Of a stretch of 64,000 nt of DNA, positions 56,376 to 63,830 are shown in pieces (position 1 is the stretch's first letter; every line of letters begins with the position of its first letter). A model generated the notes under the pieces. It had not been told where the DNA came from. It was given only the letters and a program-made list of their open reading frames with translations, and made no database searches. Made by a program: the position numbers and the translations under genes. The DNA comes from Proteiniclasticum ruminis (GTDB lineage: Bacteria; Bacillota; Clostridia; Clostridiales; Clostridiaceae), in assembly GCF_900115135.1 (NCBI RefSeq), contig NZ_FOVK01000001.1, positions 912,372 through 976,371 of the forward strand, given 5' to 3'.

Positions 56376-57734
56376 TTATCTTGCCCAGTCATGAAGAAGC
56401 GCACGCATCACCTGGAGTCCATAGACTGCATCGCCTTCTTCTTTATGGCTTTTAATTTTCACCACTTCACCATAAGGCTCCTTTAGAGACAGTTTGTCTC
56501 CTTTGACCACCCAAATGGTTTTATGGTGGTAAGGTCTCAGTTCAAGCTTTGATTCTCCTAATCCATCGGTGAAATAAATAAGAAGTGTATTTCTCAGATT
56601 CTCTTCTTTCAGATAGGAAAATACCGGTGAGAACTTTGTGCCTCCTCTTCTTTTCAGTAGAGGCTTCATATCTTTCAGATTTCTTATGACATAGTCTCTT
56701 CTCACTTCATTGTCACACTCAATGATTCTGATGGTCTCACTGTATGCTCTGGAAAGCGCCAGGATTTCTTTTAGAAAATCTGTCATGGACTTGTCATCAA
56801 TGCTTCCAGAAATGTCAATGGCCACGGTGAGATCCGGCACATGATTTCGGAGTTCTCCACGAAGATCCATCCGTTCCGGTTGTCTCCGATTGACCCTTGT
56901 CACTGTTTTTTTCTTTCCTTTCGGCAGTGTCCTGATAGCTTTTCTGATGACTTGAGTCCAGGGCACTTCACCTTTCAGCTGATCTTTGACAATCCTTAAT
57001 ATCTCATCCGGGACACCATTTCTGCTGGCTAGGAGCAGCGTTGATTTCAGCTTGTCTTTTACTTCATCACTTTCCTCATCCTCTGATTCTACCCACCTGT
57101 CATGTACTTCCTCATAGTTCACCTGGTCTTTTTCAAGAAGTTCTTTCACTGCTTTTGGATGCTCCAGGATGGCTTTGTGAATCTCCTCTGTATAATACTC
57201 CAATGTTTCATTGGTTTTCAGATTCAGGTCAAATCTCATATTCACAGAGTTGATCCGCTCCACAAACGCCGGCAGATGATTGATGTACTGATTCACAGAA
57301 ATGTCCATAGCCAGATTGATGGCCAGTTTTCTAAATTTATTCTTCAGCGCTTTCTCTCTGCCGTGGTGCTTGAGAAGAATATGAAGAATTTCATGCTTGA
57401 TCATGGCCACCGCTTCCCGCTCTTCCAGCTGCAGAAAAATCTGCGGATTGAACAGAAACTGTATTTTACTGCCCCTCAGCACACTGGCGGTGGGAAACGG
57501 AAGATTGAAGTCTATTTCTCTATAGGTGTCCCCCATAAATAGGGCATAGTAGTCTTCTCCGCCATTGAGCATCCGAAAGGACAGCTCATTAAGATACGCA
57601 AAAAAGTCTTTGCTGAAGCCCTTTCTTAAAGTATCCTCTTCCATATAAGTTTTCAAGTCCAGAAGAAGCACTCTTCTCTTTTCCATGAGCTCATCTTTCT
57701 CTTGGAACTCTTTGTTGAAATTAAGATCTACCAT
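56376..57734 (-). CDS. vWA-domain protein with N-terminal metallopeptidase-like domain (DUF2201 type)
   Basis: 452 residues. HEILHILLKHHGR near residue 113 is an HExxH zinc motif. Further on, TVAIDISGSIDDKSM near 306 is the MIDAS DxSxS of a von Willebrand A domain, with FTDGLG later. This fusion is the DUF2201 layout. It works with the MoxR-like ATPase encoded upstream: its ATG lies within the last 14 bases of that gene. A TTG at 57755 is an alternative start. The ligand or substrate is unknown. Confidence 0.9.
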   Translation of the reverse strand: MVDLNFNKEFQEKDELMEKRRVLLLDLKTYMEEDTLRKGFSKDFFAYLNELSFRMLNGGEDYYALFMGDTYREIDFNLPFPTASVLRGSKIQFLFNPQIFLQLEEREAVAMIKHEILHILLKHHGREKALKNKFRKLAINLAMDISVNQYINHLPAFVERINSVNMRFDLNLKTNETLEYYTEEIHKAILEHPKAVKELLEKDQVNYEEVHDRWVESEDEESDEVKDKLKSTLLLASRNGVPDEILRIVKDQLKGEVPWTQVIRKAIRTLPKGKKKTVTRVNRRQPERMDLRGELRNHVPDLTVAIDISGSIDDKSMTDFLKEILALSRAYSETIRIIECDNEVRRDYVIRNLKDMKPLLKRRGGTKFSPVFSYLKEENLRNTLLIYFTDGLGESKLELRPYHHKTIWVVKGDKLSLKEPYGEVVKIKSHKEEGDAVYGLQVMRALLHDWAR

Positions 57735-58797
57735 AACAATCAAAGAACCCTTCAATAAATAAATCTGAGTTTAAAAGGATGGGGTACACATCCGGATAAT
57801 CGCTCTTCAGCTCTTTCATCACAGAGATGCGAAGATCCTTGGGCATCAGATTGAGCACTTCAGAGAATCTGTCCGCATGCTTTGGGGTCATATGATCCCG
57901 AAGCTTCAGGATCATGTTCTTGGATAGAATGTACAGCCTGGAATGACTTGCCTGACCAATCTCATCCCGGACAAACTGGGACAGCACTTCCATCTCATAG
58001 AGATCCTCTGTGGAAATGAGAGGATTCTTGTTGTCTTCCAAGAAAGTCATGAACTCCTGAGCGAGCTTTGTGCCCACATTTCCTTTTACCAGATGATATA
58101 AAGTCTTATTGTCATAATTTCTTTTTTCAAACACTTTCAGCGCATTGGAGACTCTCTCCCAGCTTCTCGGTGTCGCTTTGATATATTCTTCTTCACTGCT
58201 GTAGCTGAGATATTCCCGGAAATTGGAAATAAACTGCAGCACTTGCTCGTGTATTTCTCCATCTTCCATTCCCCATCGGATCCACTCTTTCGGGTCTGAG
58301 TCCATATGGAACCAGATGAAGCGGTCTTCCTGGGCGGGGTCCATGTCCACTACCTGATAGTCGGTGTCCCGGTAGTCATCCATTTTGTTTGTTGGGTTCA
58401 TGGCTGCTGCAACCAGCACCCTGTCTGAGAGTTTATATCCATTGATCTCACGGTTCAGGATAAGGTTCATTAGCTCCTGCTGGACACTATGGTCACAGCG
58501 GTTGATCTCATCAATGAACAGCATGACTTTACCAGGATTGTTCTGCAGCCAGGTGTCAATCTCCATGAGTTTGTGATGGGTGGCATAATAAGTCTTCCCT
58601 GCCACCACCATAGGCAGTCCGCCGATTTCCCCTTCTTTCAATAGATTGGCATCGATATTCACAAGATACAGGTCATGCTTCTTGGAGAAATCCTTGAGAA
58701 GTGAGGTCTTTCCGATTCCACTTTCTCCGATGATCAGAGGAACAGATCGGCTAAGTAGAGCCAGTTCCACTGCTTCTAATGTTTCTTTATAATTCAT
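57721..58797 (-). CDS. MoxR-like AAA+ ATPase
   Basis: 358 residues. Walker A IGESGIGKTSLLKDF (~23-30), Walker B MLFIDEINRCDHS (~92), sensor VLVAAAMNPTNKM, and an arginine-containing ATPRSWERV segment (sensor 2). Such ATPases remodel proteins together with vWA partners. It overlaps the vWA gene by 14 bases and follows the repeat-protein gene by 14 bases. Confidence 0.92.
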   Translation of the reverse strand: MNYKETLEAVELALLSRSVPLIIGESGIGKTSLLKDFSKKHDLYLVNIDANLLKEGEIGGLPMVVAGKTYYATHHKLMEIDTWLQNNPGKVMLFIDEINRCDHSVQQELMNLILNREINGYKLSDRVLVAAAMNPTNKMDDYRDTDYQVVDMDPAQEDRFIWFHMDSDPKEWIRWGMEDGEIHEQVLQFISNFREYLSYSSEEEYIKATPRSWERVSNALKVFEKRNYDNKTLYHLVKGNVGTKLAQEFMTFLEDNKNPLISTEDLYEMEVLSQFVRDEIGQASHSRLYILSKNMILKLRDHMTPKHADRFSEVLNLMPKDLRISVMKELKSDYPDVYPILLNSDLFIEGFFDCYGRS

Positions 58798-58811
58798 TTA
58801 ATCCTACTCTC

Positions 58812-59525
58812 CTATCTGCTCAGTACATAGTCCATGAGTTTTTGTTTTGTCACTCGGGATCCGTGATCTCTGATGAAGTTGACCTTATTGATATCCAGAA
58901 TCTGGAGTTCCATGAAGTCTTTGATGTAAGACTCCGATACATCCTCGGACATGAACTTCTCCTCAAGAACCTCATAAAGCATCGCAACATCCAGAGAATC
59001 ATAAATATACTTCACAATTTTCACGTTGGCAGACAAGTAAAGACGAAGCTCTTCCTCTGTATAGTCACTGACATAGGTGATGGCTTGCTCACTCTTTCCT
59101 ACGGCCAGAACCTTAGCTTCCAGACATGGCTTTTTCACATATTTGATGGCACTCCAAAAGCTCTTCACCGCTTCCACCTGAACTTCGCAGGATGGCTCCT
59201 TTATGTACTGTATGGCGTCAAAGTCCCTTTTTACGGCTTCCAGCTGAAGCTCAAGATTCTGATCCTTCACATACTGGATGGCCCAGCCTTTATTTCTTAC
59301 CGCAGCAAGCTGCACTTCATAAGGCGCATCCTTTATAAACCGCAGGCTGTTCCATCCGCCAAGAACGGCCGTGACCATAACAGCCACAGGGGGATTTTTG
59401 ATATGCTGTATGGCTGAAGGCGTTTTTCTTACAGCCTCCATCATCACATCAAAGGATGGATTCACCATGTGTCTGATTTCATTTCCATTTTTCTTTACTA
59501 CTTCCAAATCTTTATCCAGTTCCAT
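58812..59525 (-). CDS. Protein of six exact 22-residue repeats (DUF4116-like)
   Basis: 237 residues. Residues 19-150 hold six repeats of exactly 22 residues with the pattern YIKxPxxEVQxEAVKxxxxAIx, which predicts a curved two-helix solenoid of the DUF4116 type. The C-terminal ~85 residues are helical and end in a basic segment. It probably recognises a partner or target for the ATPase/vWA pair. The ATG has no strong Shine-Dalgarno visible in 59526-59545. No signal peptide, so cytoplasmic. Confidence 0.85.
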   Translation of the reverse strand: MELDKDLEVVKKNGNEIRHMVNPSFDVMMEAVRKTPSAIQHIKNPPVAVMVTAVLGGWNSLRFIKDAPYEVQLAAVRNKGWAIQYVKDQNLELQLEAVKRDFDAIQYIKEPSCEVQVEAVKSFWSAIKYVKKPCLEAKVLAVGKSEQAITYVSDYTEEELRLYLSANVKIVKYIYDSLDVAMLYEVLEEKFMSEDVSESYIKDFMELQILDINKVNFIRDHGSRVTKQKLMDYVLSR

Positions 59526-59715
59526 TCATCTCACATCATTTCTTTATTTTTTCTCTACCGTCCATTATACTATTAAATTTTGTGAAATCAAAGAAGAAGT
59601 AGCAATCTATCTCAGAATGTGTGCTTTAGTCTAAATCATCTGATTCATCGAATCATTCATCACAGCATTACCGTAAATGAAGATTCTCAGTTCATCTCTA
59701 TTTTGTGACAAACAT

Positions 59716-59744
59716 GAAAAAAAGAGCCTCTCAGCTCTTTTTCC
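59716..59744. terminator. Bidirectional terminator
   Basis: AAAAAGAGC-CTCTCA-GCTCTTTTT flanked by further A and T. It ends the gene at 59757 on the minus strand. Confidence 0.8.
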
Positions 59745-59756
59745 CTCTATGCGTGA

Positions 59757-60263
59757 TTAGTAACTTGAAAACTCAATATTCTCCAGATTTTCGAATCCCA
59801 TTCCACCACCATGAAAATTCACGTGGGGTGAAAAAACATCATAGATCTCCTTCGATGATGAAACAAAGGTGCCATCATGTCCAACGAATGAGAACTCTTC
59901 CATCATCTCATCTGCCAGAACAAAGATCCATTCAGTCCTCATTTCTGGATTGAAATTCGTGCTTTGCACGGTATATATGTTTTTATGAAAAACAGAGGAA
60001 TAGATGCGCGTTTCACTTTCCATGGTAATCCCTAAAGCAGGGATTTCTAGTCTCCCCTCGAATCTGTCCTCTTTCTGAAACAGATATCGAGTTTTCCTTC
60101 CTTTTATTTTCACATAAGTCTCTTCGATATTTACGTTATCTTTATATACCTCGGCAGGAACTTCTATGGTGACATCTTGCCAGAAAGGCAACTGGTTCAG
60201 TCCCCAGAAAGCTACTGCAGCAAAAATCATCAAATAGATTCCGATTTTTACCTGCTTACTCAT
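59757..60263 (-). CDS. Membrane-anchored protein of unknown function
   Basis: 168 residues. N-terminal anchor IGIYLMIFAAVAFWGLN, then a soluble beta-rich domain outside. The start at 60263 has AAGGAGG eight bases upstream. It has its own promoter overlapping a perfect palindrome. Not recognised. Neighbouring membrane and sigma-factor genes suggest an envelope function. Confidence 0.75.
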   Translation of the reverse strand: MSKQVKIGIYLMIFAAVAFWGLNQLPFWQDVTIEVPAEVYKDNVNIEETYVKIKGRKTRYLFQKEDRFEGRLEIPALGITMESETRIYSSVFHKNIYTVQSTNFNPEMRTEWIFVLADEMMEEFSFVGHDGTFVSSSKEIYDVFSPHVNFHGGGMGFENLENIEFSSY

Positions 60264-60289
60264 TCGCTGCCTCCTTTTATATATTAAAT

Positions 60290-60326
60290 ATAAATATATT
60301 ATATATTTATGTATTTTAAAAGTCAA
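60290..60326 (-). promoter_or_regulatory. Promoter with a 21-base palindromic operator
   Basis: TTGACT (60326-60321), 17 bases, TATAAT (60303-60298). ATAAATATAT-T-ATATATTTAT at 60290-60310 is palindromic apart from its central base and covers the -10 box, so a dimeric repressor could block this promoter. Confidence 0.65.
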
Positions 60327-60333
60327 TACTAAA

Positions 60334-60837
60334 TTATATGATATTCAATTTATTGTTTTTTCGGTTTGCTTCTCTCATTTTCCTTTGTATCTTCTGTTTT
60401 TGGTAATAATACCCACCAACAAAGATCAGGATCATGACAAGCAGTGCGGCGCCTTGCATCACCATTGCTGTCACTGAGGTCACCTGATGAGAAGTCGCTT
60501 CAAACAAAAAACCGACTCTACCCGTAAAAAAGCTGAACGGTGCACTAATAAGTGGTGAGAACATAAACCTCATGGCGAGCTTTCTTCCCATTCCAAAGGG
60601 CATATGCTGTGAGCAGAAGAGTGCAAGTGAAAGCACTCCAAGTAAGTTCGCACCAACAATGCTTTTGACTTCATCCAGATTTTCCTCTGCAAAAACTCCT
60701 CCTGTATAAAACCAGAATGCCATCAGGATCAAGGGCGCTGGATAGCCAAGAGATGGTATGTATTGCACCAGCATATTAAATATAAATCCGATCAGGACTG
60801 GTGACAGAATCAGTATACTCAGTTTTACTTTTCTCAT
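60334..60837 (-). CDS. Integral membrane protein of unknown function
   Basis: 167 residues with four likely membrane segments (~7-27, 32-50, 62-80, 118-142) and a very basic C-terminus (KQKIQRKMREANRKNNK). Three cytoplasmic or lumen loops are short. The ATG follows GGAAGGAAG. It is the next gene after the DUF4367 protein at 60919 across an 81-base gap. Not recognised. Confidence 0.7.
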   Translation of the reverse strand: MRKVKLSILILSPVLIGFIFNMLVQYIPSLGYPAPLILMAFWFYTGGVFAEENLDEVKSIVGANLLGVLSLALFCSQHMPFGMGRKLAMRFMFSPLISAPFSFFTGRVGFLFEATSHQVTSVTAMVMQGAALLVMILIFVGGYYYQKQKIQRKMREANRKNNKLNII

Positions 60838-60918
60838 CTCTTTCTTCCTTCCTTAGATCCTTTTCCTTTGTGTCCCGTATGACTACGTCAGGGTGAAGAT
60901 TCCATAACAGCCATACCC

Positions 60919-61632
60919 TTACTCCTCAATTTTTCTAAAAACCAGACTCTCTGCCATTTTCATGATATCTTTCTCGCTGACATACCCTCGGATCAAAAAC
61001 TCCATCTCATGGTTATGCCATAGTAGCATACTTCTTCTCCCTTTTAGAACAAGGAATCCTTTGTATTCTCCAATGTACACTTCCTTCACTATGGCATTCT
61101 CCGTATCAAGATTGTAATCCCCAGCAGTACTTGCTTGGAGCATTGAGATCTCTTCTTCTCCGTTGGTGTATTTGAAGAGCGCCATATCTGTGGACACCGT
61201 AAACTTCTGAAACAAGTATCCTTCCGGAAGCTCCTTGGGAAAGTAGTATCCTGAAGGAGCTTTTGCTTCTTCCATCTTATCCCCGCTGATGTCCACTCTC
61301 TGAAATCTTGTATATCTTTCCTGAACCTCTGTGACAAATTCATAGACCTTAGTCCTTACTCCATCTACACTCAAAGTCATCATAGACATGGCGCCTAATA
61401 TAAGTACAAAGAACATGGCTGCTTTTCTTGTTTGAAACATATAGGGTCTCATTCTTTGCTTCTTCTTGCGGCTCCTCTTCTTATGATCAAACCAAAGATG
61501 GAAATCAGTGGGATATTCCATCTTTAGAATCCGGTCCTGAGACTGGTCCAAAAGTTCCAGGAGATTAGAAAGATGAGCTTCTCCAAGCAGTCTGAAGATT
61601 TCTTCAGGCTCTCTCTTTTCAAAAGATTTCAT
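60919..61632 (-). CDS. DUF4367-domain membrane protein, copy 2
   Basis: About 237 residues. A basic cytoplasmic N-terminus ending in RSRKKKQRMRP, one membrane helix (AAMFFVLILGAMSMMTLSV, ~73-92), and an extracellular DUF4367-like domain (LPEGYLFQKFTVST, EEISMLQASTAGDYNLD, MLLWHNHEMEFLIRG). It resembles the gene at 62198 along its whole length. ATG 61632 is nine bases after GGGGAG; ATG 61638 is only three bases from it. It may be a second anti-sigma-like protein. Confidence 0.82.
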   Translation of the reverse strand: MKSFEKREPEEIFRLLGEAHLSNLLELLDQSQDRILKMEYPTDFHLWFDHKKRSRKKKQRMRPYMFQTRKAAMFFVLILGAMSMMTLSVDGVRTKVYEFVTEVQERYTRFQRVDISGDKMEEAKAPSGYYFPKELPEGYLFQKFTVSTDMALFKYTNGEEEISMLQASTAGDYNLDTENAIVKEVYIGEYKGFLVLKGRRSMLLWHNHEMEFLIRGYVSEKDIMKMAESLVFRKIEE

Positions 61633-61664
61633 CCTCATCCTCTCCCCATTTTATTTGTACAACC

Positions 61665-62099
61665 TTAGTAGCTGATCGGATTGCTTGCTTTTTCATCCTG
61701 TTCTAGCAGTAAGCCATTTCTATATAGATATATTGACGATTTATACCGATACGTCCCTGGCCCCACCATCAATGTATTCGTAATCTTTGCTTCTGTGCCA
61801 TTCACTTTCCTGCTCCAACTTCCTATGGAGATCCATTGTCCACTGATCTCCTTCTGAAGAGAACCGTAGACATGAACAGCATCCACATTGTCTCCTGAGG
61901 CAATGGTCGTACAGGATGCTGCACCCGTGCTTGAAGTTTCAAAATGATCCCGGTATGTTTCAATATAGAGATACTGAACGCCCATGACATTCTCATCCAA
62001 GACCATGTCTATCTCCGTTCCAACAACAGTTAGACTTTTGCTTTGTACGCTCCAAAGAATGATCATAAAAACCATCATCCACCTGAAGATTCTCTTCAT
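61665..62099 (-). CDS. Small secreted protein of unknown function
   Basis: 144 residues. A signal peptide (MKRIFRWMMVFMIILWSVQS) is followed by a Ser/Thr/Gly-rich beta domain (GTYRYKSSIYLYRNG). It lies between the two DUF4367 genes. Its Shine-Dalgarno (AAGGGGG) is in the stem of the hairpin at 62101-62143. Not recognised with confidence. Confidence 0.72.
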   Translation of the reverse strand: MKRIFRWMMVFMIILWSVQSKSLTVVGTEIDMVLDENVMGVQYLYIETYRDHFETSSTGAASCTTIASGDNVDAVHVYGSLQKEISGQWISIGSWSRKVNGTEAKITNTLMVGPGTYRYKSSIYLYRNGLLLEQDEKASNPISY

Positions 62100-62100
62100 G

Positions 62101-62143
62101 AAAACACCCCCTTCACTATATAAACGTTGAAGGGGGGTGTTTT
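62101..62143 (-). promoter_or_regulatory. Hairpin that buries the Shine-Dalgarno of the secreted-protein gene
   Basis: AAAACACCCCCCTTCA / TGAAGGGGGTGTTTT, 15 pairs with a single bulge, ends one base before the ATG. It could act as a terminator for the DUF4367 gene upstream, as a translation block, or both. Confidence 0.65.
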
Positions 62144-62197
62144 GTTACACTTTTTTTGTATTATTTTCTATATTATTTTATAAACATTGATCTTTTG

Positions 62198-62926
62198 TCA
62201 GTTTCGTTTCTCTGTTCTTTTCAAGCTCTCTGCAAATCTCATAATCTCTTTCTCAGTAATGGTGCCTCTGACTGTATATTCTTTCTCATCATTCTGCCAG
62301 TAGAGCTGGTTCTTCTTGCCGTTGGTGATAAGAAAACCAGAGTATTCTCCCACCATCACCTCTTTCACCACAGCGCCTTCTGTATTGAAGGTGAAGTCCC
62401 CTGCGGTGTCAAACTGATAGAAAATGATTCTTTCCTCGCCCTTTGTAAAAATCATATTCACGATATCGTAGTCTTTAGAGTACTCCTTCAGCGTGTAGCC
62501 TTTGGGCAGAACCGTTGGATAATCATAGTTGTCAAACTCAAATAGAGGATCATGAAACTGAGTCATCTCATCGGTCCTGTAGATTCTCATAGCCGTCTCT
62601 TTCATTTCCACCACATACTCAAAGAGTTTATATCTCTGTGCTTCCACTGACAAGGTGGTGATGGCAAATCCTCCCAAAAGAACCAGGAGAAAGATGGCTG
62701 CTTTACTGGAAGTGAATCTGTTTCTTTTCTTTTTTCTTTTAGAACTGGTCTCAAGCTTCACAGCCCAGTCTTTCATGGACTGACTGATTTCAATGTCTTC
62801 AATCTGATCTTTCTTTCTGTCCAAGTCTTCTGTGAGGTTCATGAGATGCGCTTCAGCAATGGCTTTAAAAGTAGCATCCTGTAAAGTGTCCAGCGCTTTA
62901 GGTCCTTGATTCTTTTTACTCTTCAC
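62198..62926 (-). CDS. DUF4367-domain membrane protein, copy 1, probable anti-sigma factor
   Basis: About 242 residues. The N-terminal ~75 residues would be cytoplasmic, ending in a basic run (SSKRKKKRNRF), with one membrane helix (AAIFLLVLLGGFAITTLSV) and an extracellular DUF4367-like domain (PKGYTLKEYSKDYD). Position directly after the sigma gene, overlapping it, suggests an anti-sigma role. GGAGG lies 8 bases before GTG 62926 and only 2 before ATG 62932, so GTG is preferred. Confidence 0.82.
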   Translation of the reverse strand: MKSKKNQGPKALDTLQDATFKAIAEAHLMNLTEDLDRKKDQIEDIEISQSMKDWAVKLETSSKRKKKRNRFTSSKAAIFLLVLLGGFAITTLSVEAQRYKLFEYVVEMKETAMRIYRTDEMTQFHDPLFEFDNYDYPTVLPKGYTLKEYSKDYDIVNMIFTKGEERIIFYQFDTAGDFTFNTEGAVVKEVMVGEYSGFLITNGKKNQLYWQNDEKEYTVRGTITEKEIMRFAESLKRTEKRN

Positions 62927-63467
62927 TGTCATCACCTCCAATGATTTTCTGACAGGCTTTTCTTGCACGAGAGAGCTTTGTCCTGACATTACCCTCTGTC
63001 ATATTGAGAAGTTCTCCAATTTCTTTATCTGAGTATTCATAGATATATTTCAGCGTCAGAATGTCCATGTAGCTTTCATTGATTTTTGCCATGAGATCTG
63101 CCACATACCTTCTGTCTTCCATTTTCAGGATGTTCAGTTCTGGACTTGCCGTATGCACATCACCAAGGGTATCCCTGAAATCATCCACATTGCTTTCATT
63201 TCTCCGTTTTCTCTGATTATATACATCATAAGAAAGCCTTCTGACGATGATCACAAGAAGACCTCTGATGCTTTTAGATTCAGCATCTGTTGTTTCGTCG
63301 ATATAGTCCGATACTTTAATCATAGCCGTCTGCACAATATCCTCGGCCTCATGATAATCCTGAAGAATTCCGTGAGAAACAAAGATCAGTTCTTTGGCAT
63401 ACAGTATATAGATACTTTCCAAATGATTGCGTACCGCTTGATTTTCGATGACAGATAAAAATAGCAA
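62916..63467 (-). CDS. ECF-type RNA polymerase sigma factor
   Basis: 183 residues. Region 2 with DYHEAEDIVQTAMIKV and IRGLLVIIVRRLSYDVYNQRKR; region 4 with LTLKYIYEYSDKEIGELL and TEGNVRTKLSRARKA. The start is TTG 63467, eight bases after GAGGTG. It heads the operon with the DUF4367 protein as likely regulator. It may respond to an envelope signal. Confidence 0.92.
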   Translation of the reverse strand: MLFLSVIENQAVRNHLESIYILYAKELIFVSHGILQDYHEAEDIVQTAMIKVSDYIDETTDAESKSIRGLLVIIVRRLSYDVYNQRKRRNESNVDDFRDTLGDVHTASPELNILKMEDRRYVADLMAKINESYMDILTLKYIYEYSDKEIGELLNMTEGNVRTKLSRARKACQKIIGGDDSEE

Positions 63468-63540
63468 AATATAAACACCTCATTGCCGCTTCTCGTGTTT
63501 GTCAGAAGTTCATAAGAAAATATAGGAATATCACCTTCTC

Positions 63541-63569
63541 ATTATATGCCAATGTTGTGTTTACATCAA
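63541..63569 (-). promoter_or_regulatory. Promoter of the sigma-factor operon
   Basis: TTGATG (63569-63564), 17 bases, TATAAT (63546-63541). It is of housekeeping type; an additional self-recognised promoter was not identified. Confidence 0.65.
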
Positions 63570-63690
63570 TGAATCTATAATTTTCCACCAGTTTCATCTT
63601 GGACTTTTGTACTCACTCTATTGAAACTTATTACATAAATCTATAGAAGTCCTCTCTTTTAGACTATTCACTTGGCAATTCATTGTTCTT

Positions 63691-63830
63691 TTGACACTCC
63701 CACAGCTAAAGCAATGGGATTCTTGGGTGATTAAACGCCAGTCTGTTTCCAGTAGGCGAGTATGACCCCAAGCTGAGGGCATGCCATCGCCCCTCCTAAG
63801 ACAGTACATTTAGTATCTTAGGCTGATAGA
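63691..63830 (-). ncRNA. Probable omega RNA (guide RNA of TnpB), 3' scaffold
   Basis: In this family the RNA overlaps the tnpB 3' end and reaches the right end of the element; the guide is read from host DNA beyond it. Here the guide would begin at 63690 and read into the host on the minus strand (AAGAACAATGAATTGC). The 5' limit of the scaffold is approximate. Presence is inferred from position and the hairpin near 63690-63720. Confidence 0.5.

Noticed and set aside
63618..63809. 63-codon minus-strand frame after tnpB
   Set aside because: It lies in the element's non-coding right end and host flank; its start overlaps the likely omega RNA scaffold.
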